NCBI RefSeq assembly: GCF_022376445.1
Contig: NW_025955461.1
Location: forward strand, 1 to 22,500
Reading direction: 5' to 3'
Source of the DNA: Fomitopsis serialis
Lineage: Eukaryota; Basidiomycota; Agaricomycetes; Polyporales; Fomitopsidaceae
Length of the DNA stretch: 22,500 nucleotides
In this document: positions 19,948 through 22,500 of the stretch, one piece after another
How the letters are laid out: each line of letters opens with the position of its first letter
How positions within the stretch are numbered: position 1 is the first letter of the stretch
Translations under genes and position numbers: made by a program
The notes under the pieces: model-generated
Databases searched by the model: none
Told to the model about the DNA's origin: nothing
What the model saw: the letters and a program-made list of their open reading frames with translations, nothing else

Positions 19948-22500
19948 ATGGGTCCCACAGTCTCTCGGAAGAAGAGAAACAGTATCGCACGGGGCACAGC
20001 GCAGGAGGAGCCGGCTCCAGCCCAGTCGAAGACACCGCTGTCGAAGGGGAAGCGCAGAAAGCAGAAGGAGGAGGAAGAGGATGACATAGACAATGCAGTG
20101 GGGTCTACGGTGCGCACGCTCAGGGCTTGCTGTCTGAAATCTGTCCACTGATCTCGTGGATCAGAGTCTCGCTGTGCAGGATGTTTCGCAAGACATCATC
20201 CTGGGCTATGAAGAGACGCTGCGGAAGGCGTTTTACGGTCCTGCGCGGCTCGCGACGCTGCCGTTCTTCGCGGCGCATGACAACGTCAAGATCGTCACGC
20301 GTGAGGTGAACAGTCGCGACCTCGACGATAACCACATCAAAAGTTGTTGATTGACTTCAAAAAGAACACCTACCAGCATCTCGTCTACGGGCACCGCATC
20401 AAGATTGCAGTCGAACGTGATGCCATCGACTTCAAAGTGGATGGCCAGGTGACGCACCCGAAAACGCTTCCATTCGTCACCTTGAAACCAGGCAAGGACG
20501 GAGCTCCGCGCCCGGTGTACGTTATTGTCGGTCAGCACCGAATTTCTGCGAGCATCAGGTTCCTTGCGGACACAGTCGCAGTGTGGGAGAAGGCGAAGGT
20601 CGACCTCGCGAAGCTAGAGCCTGGTGACCCTGACATCCCAGACCTGGAGCTACGCTGTGAGAGGCTGCAGAGACAGCTCCGCCAGCAAGGCTGCTGGCTT
20701 GTAGATGTGTACATATGGGGTGAGCACTTTGCACGCGCCGCCGCTCCTCCCGCGAAAACATCGACTTATCTCTGGCAGATGACCTTGGCGATCGCGCTGC
20801 GGCCGGATGGCTCGCACAGAACGTGGGTTATTCTGAGAAGGTCGAGACGAGCGAAGATCTGCTTCGCTCGCACATGGTTGAATTGCACGGGCTTCGAGAC
20901 TCGCCAACCCAGCTCCAAACGCGCCTGGCGGTCATGGTCAGCGGCATCCGGGGGGGTCGACAAAGGCATCGGGCAGCCACATCAAAACGACGCTGACCGA
21001 GATGTACACCGTGCAGCCGGTCCGTCACTTCTTGTCGTCGCTCACGAAAGTCATCCACGCGGACCGAGACAAGATGGCGCACTATTTCTACGATAACGGT
21101 TTCTTCAAGTTCAGCACCTGGGCCAAGATTCTGAAGATCTCCGGAGGCGTGAGTGGTCTGTTGTGTGTGCGCGCACCCATTTCTCATGCGTGTCTACTCC
21201 TAGGTCTTCACTTTCGCGCTACTGCGTGTCTTCTGGCTGATGGGTATCGTTGGCTCAGCCACCGCCTTCGACTCGTCGGACGTTGTCGAGAGAACCTGCG
21301 CAAAGTACAACATGGCTCGCTTGATGCGCAGCAGGTACTTCTCACTGCTCGGAGAAGGCAAGACCACAGACGCAGCAGCTTTCCTCACGGAACAATCGAA
21401 CGCATTCGTGCTCGACGCAGAGGACGGTGGAACATCCACACCGCGGTCAGCACTGAATACGATTCACTCAAGCGTCGCTTCTTCGCCGGGGCCAAATCGC
21501 CGCGGTACACAATCTGGACGGACGCGATGCTCGACACCGTCGAGCGCGTGACGTCAGACGAGATCAAGAACTCGAAGCTGTTGGGTGTCCGCTCGTCGGC
21601 GGCTTTCAAGATGATGTCAAGATACGGCAACACGATGACGGGGCAGCTTGTACCGAGGTCGGAGGTGTCTGACGATGATGAAGGGCCGCATGTGCCGTCG
21701 TCACTTGACGCGGTCAGTGGACGGATTACCTTCTTGTACTACGGCTGGTCCTACATCAAGGGTGACGAGGAGTTTACCCCTGCCCTTCCATTTCTCTGCG
21801 CGTCCCTGCTTCGGCTGCTCACCGACGAGTGTCTTTTGTATTCGAGAGGTTGGGAGAGGGTGCGTGTGCGCGCACATCTGGGCGCAGGACATGCATACTG
21901 ACATCGTGCTACGGTACACAGATTGCATGGCTTTTTGAGCCGCTGGTCTACCACCGTTGGATGTTCGACATCCGCAACATCAATGTCGACGCGACGATCG
22001 CGGCGCTCTATGCGGTCACCACGTATGCGAACATGAAGGCGGGGGCAACGGACTGGATGTCACCGGACAGCGTACAGTGGGCGGTGAGTCGTCTCAGTCG
22101 GAGCGCGTGCGCAAATGGAGCATGCTAACTGTATTCTATCTTGACAGATTGCGCAGGAGTGGCTGGCCGACAGGCACAGCTTTGCCGCAATCCTGCATGA
22201 AGAGACAACTGACCTGCCGCAGGTGGTCGCCCTTCGCGGGAACACGAAGAAGTGGTTCGTTACGACGTTTGAAGTCTACACGGAGAAGACTGTAGTAGGC
22301 GACGCGGACGAACTCAAGGCCACCGCGGTGAAGATGATTGCGGAGACGGCAGTGGCTGATTTCGCGCCCGACTTCAGCATTGCCAACCATCTCTCGCTCT
22401 GCATGACTCACTATGTCCCGCTGAAGAACGCGATCATGAAGCACCGGCAAGATGCGCTTCGGAACTTGCCCGGGCTCGAGGAAGATGTGCTCGGCATGCG
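19948..22500 (+). CDS. Large protein with ParB/sulfiredoxin-like N-terminal domain; runs off the right edge
   Basis: Exons: 19948-20109, 20165-20719, 20779-21148, 21204-21859, 21922-22083 and 22148 to beyond 22500. The start MGPTVSRKKRNSIARG leads into a basic then acidic segment (SKGKRRKQKEEEEDD). Next come features of a ParB-type domain in order: an R-x-V-N-x-R-D-L-D-x-N-H-I block, a beta-like segment with VYVIVGQHRISASIRF (compare the G-E-R-R-x-x-A motif of ParB), then WLVDVYIW and DRAAAGWLAQNVGYSEKVETS, resembling the segment after the ParB motif. Later exons are helical with no known motif (for example IAWLFEPLVYHRWMFDIRNI; AQEWLADRHSFAAIL). Three single-base losses interrupt the frame, at the A run 20339-20342, the G7 run 20950-20956 and about 21428-21436. 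ParB homology is my reading of motifs, not a search. The true stop is outside the window. Confidence 0.65.

Noticed and set aside
20720..20778. Apparent frameshift in the ParB-like domain
   Set aside because: A 59-nt intron with GTGAGC and GGCAG borders restores the frame exactly, so no mutation is needed.

Overview
The window looks like nuclear DNA of a filamentous basidiomycete (Agaricomycete-type). Coding regions are GC-rich and cut by many short introns (46-83 nt, mostly 47-67) with GTRNGT-like donors and YAG acceptors, C/T-rich leaders sit just before start codons, and nothing looks bacterial or viral. No gene has a standard symbol I can support.

Layout. (1) 1-3267: the 3' part of a large plus-strand gene, coding-like throughout but with frame changes every 60-300 bases. 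(2) 3278-9764: a block of about nine ~36-nt palindromes ('type A', arms TTACCCGC/GCGGGTAA) interleaved with two members of a fungal zinc-cluster-like family (4025-6046 and 6619-8052) and a minus-strand coiled-coil protein gene (8574-9403). (3) 9765-11710: gene-poor DNA with two inverted-repeat structures (99-bp arms at 10024/11033; ~78-bp arms at 11247/11631) that look like non-autonomous DNA transposons. (4) ~12034-14060: a markedly AT-richer block without a credible gene, probably a decayed insertion. (5) 14071-14563: seven ~30-nt palindromes of a second kind ('type B', arms TGTGGAnnTGCGCG). (6) 15276-16653: an intact four-exon gene of unknown function. (7) 17367-18794: a third zinc-cluster-like paralogue. 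(8) 18855-19573: nine or so more hairpins, type B or related. (9) 19948 to the right edge: a multi-exon gene whose first ~200 codons resemble a ParB/sulfiredoxin-like N-terminal domain.

The three zinc-cluster-like genes share seven exons with identical intron phases (0,1,1,0,0,1), a microexon of 18 or 21 nt, a C-x2-C-x7-C-x(8-11)-C-x2-C-x6-C module alone on exon 5, and low-complexity charged tails (an RS domain in the first). They alternate with palindrome arrays, and a ParB-like gene starts 375 bases after the last palindrome. A candidate DNA-organising or selfish system made of palindromes, a ParB-like protein and zinc-cluster proteins is my main hypothesis. It rests on proximity and motif reading only.

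Caution: genes at 4025, 17367 and 19948 each have one or more frame breaks that a single missing base repairs, some inside homopolymers. That pattern fits uncorrected long-read assembly errors at least as well as gene decay, so 'broken' calls should be read with that in mind.
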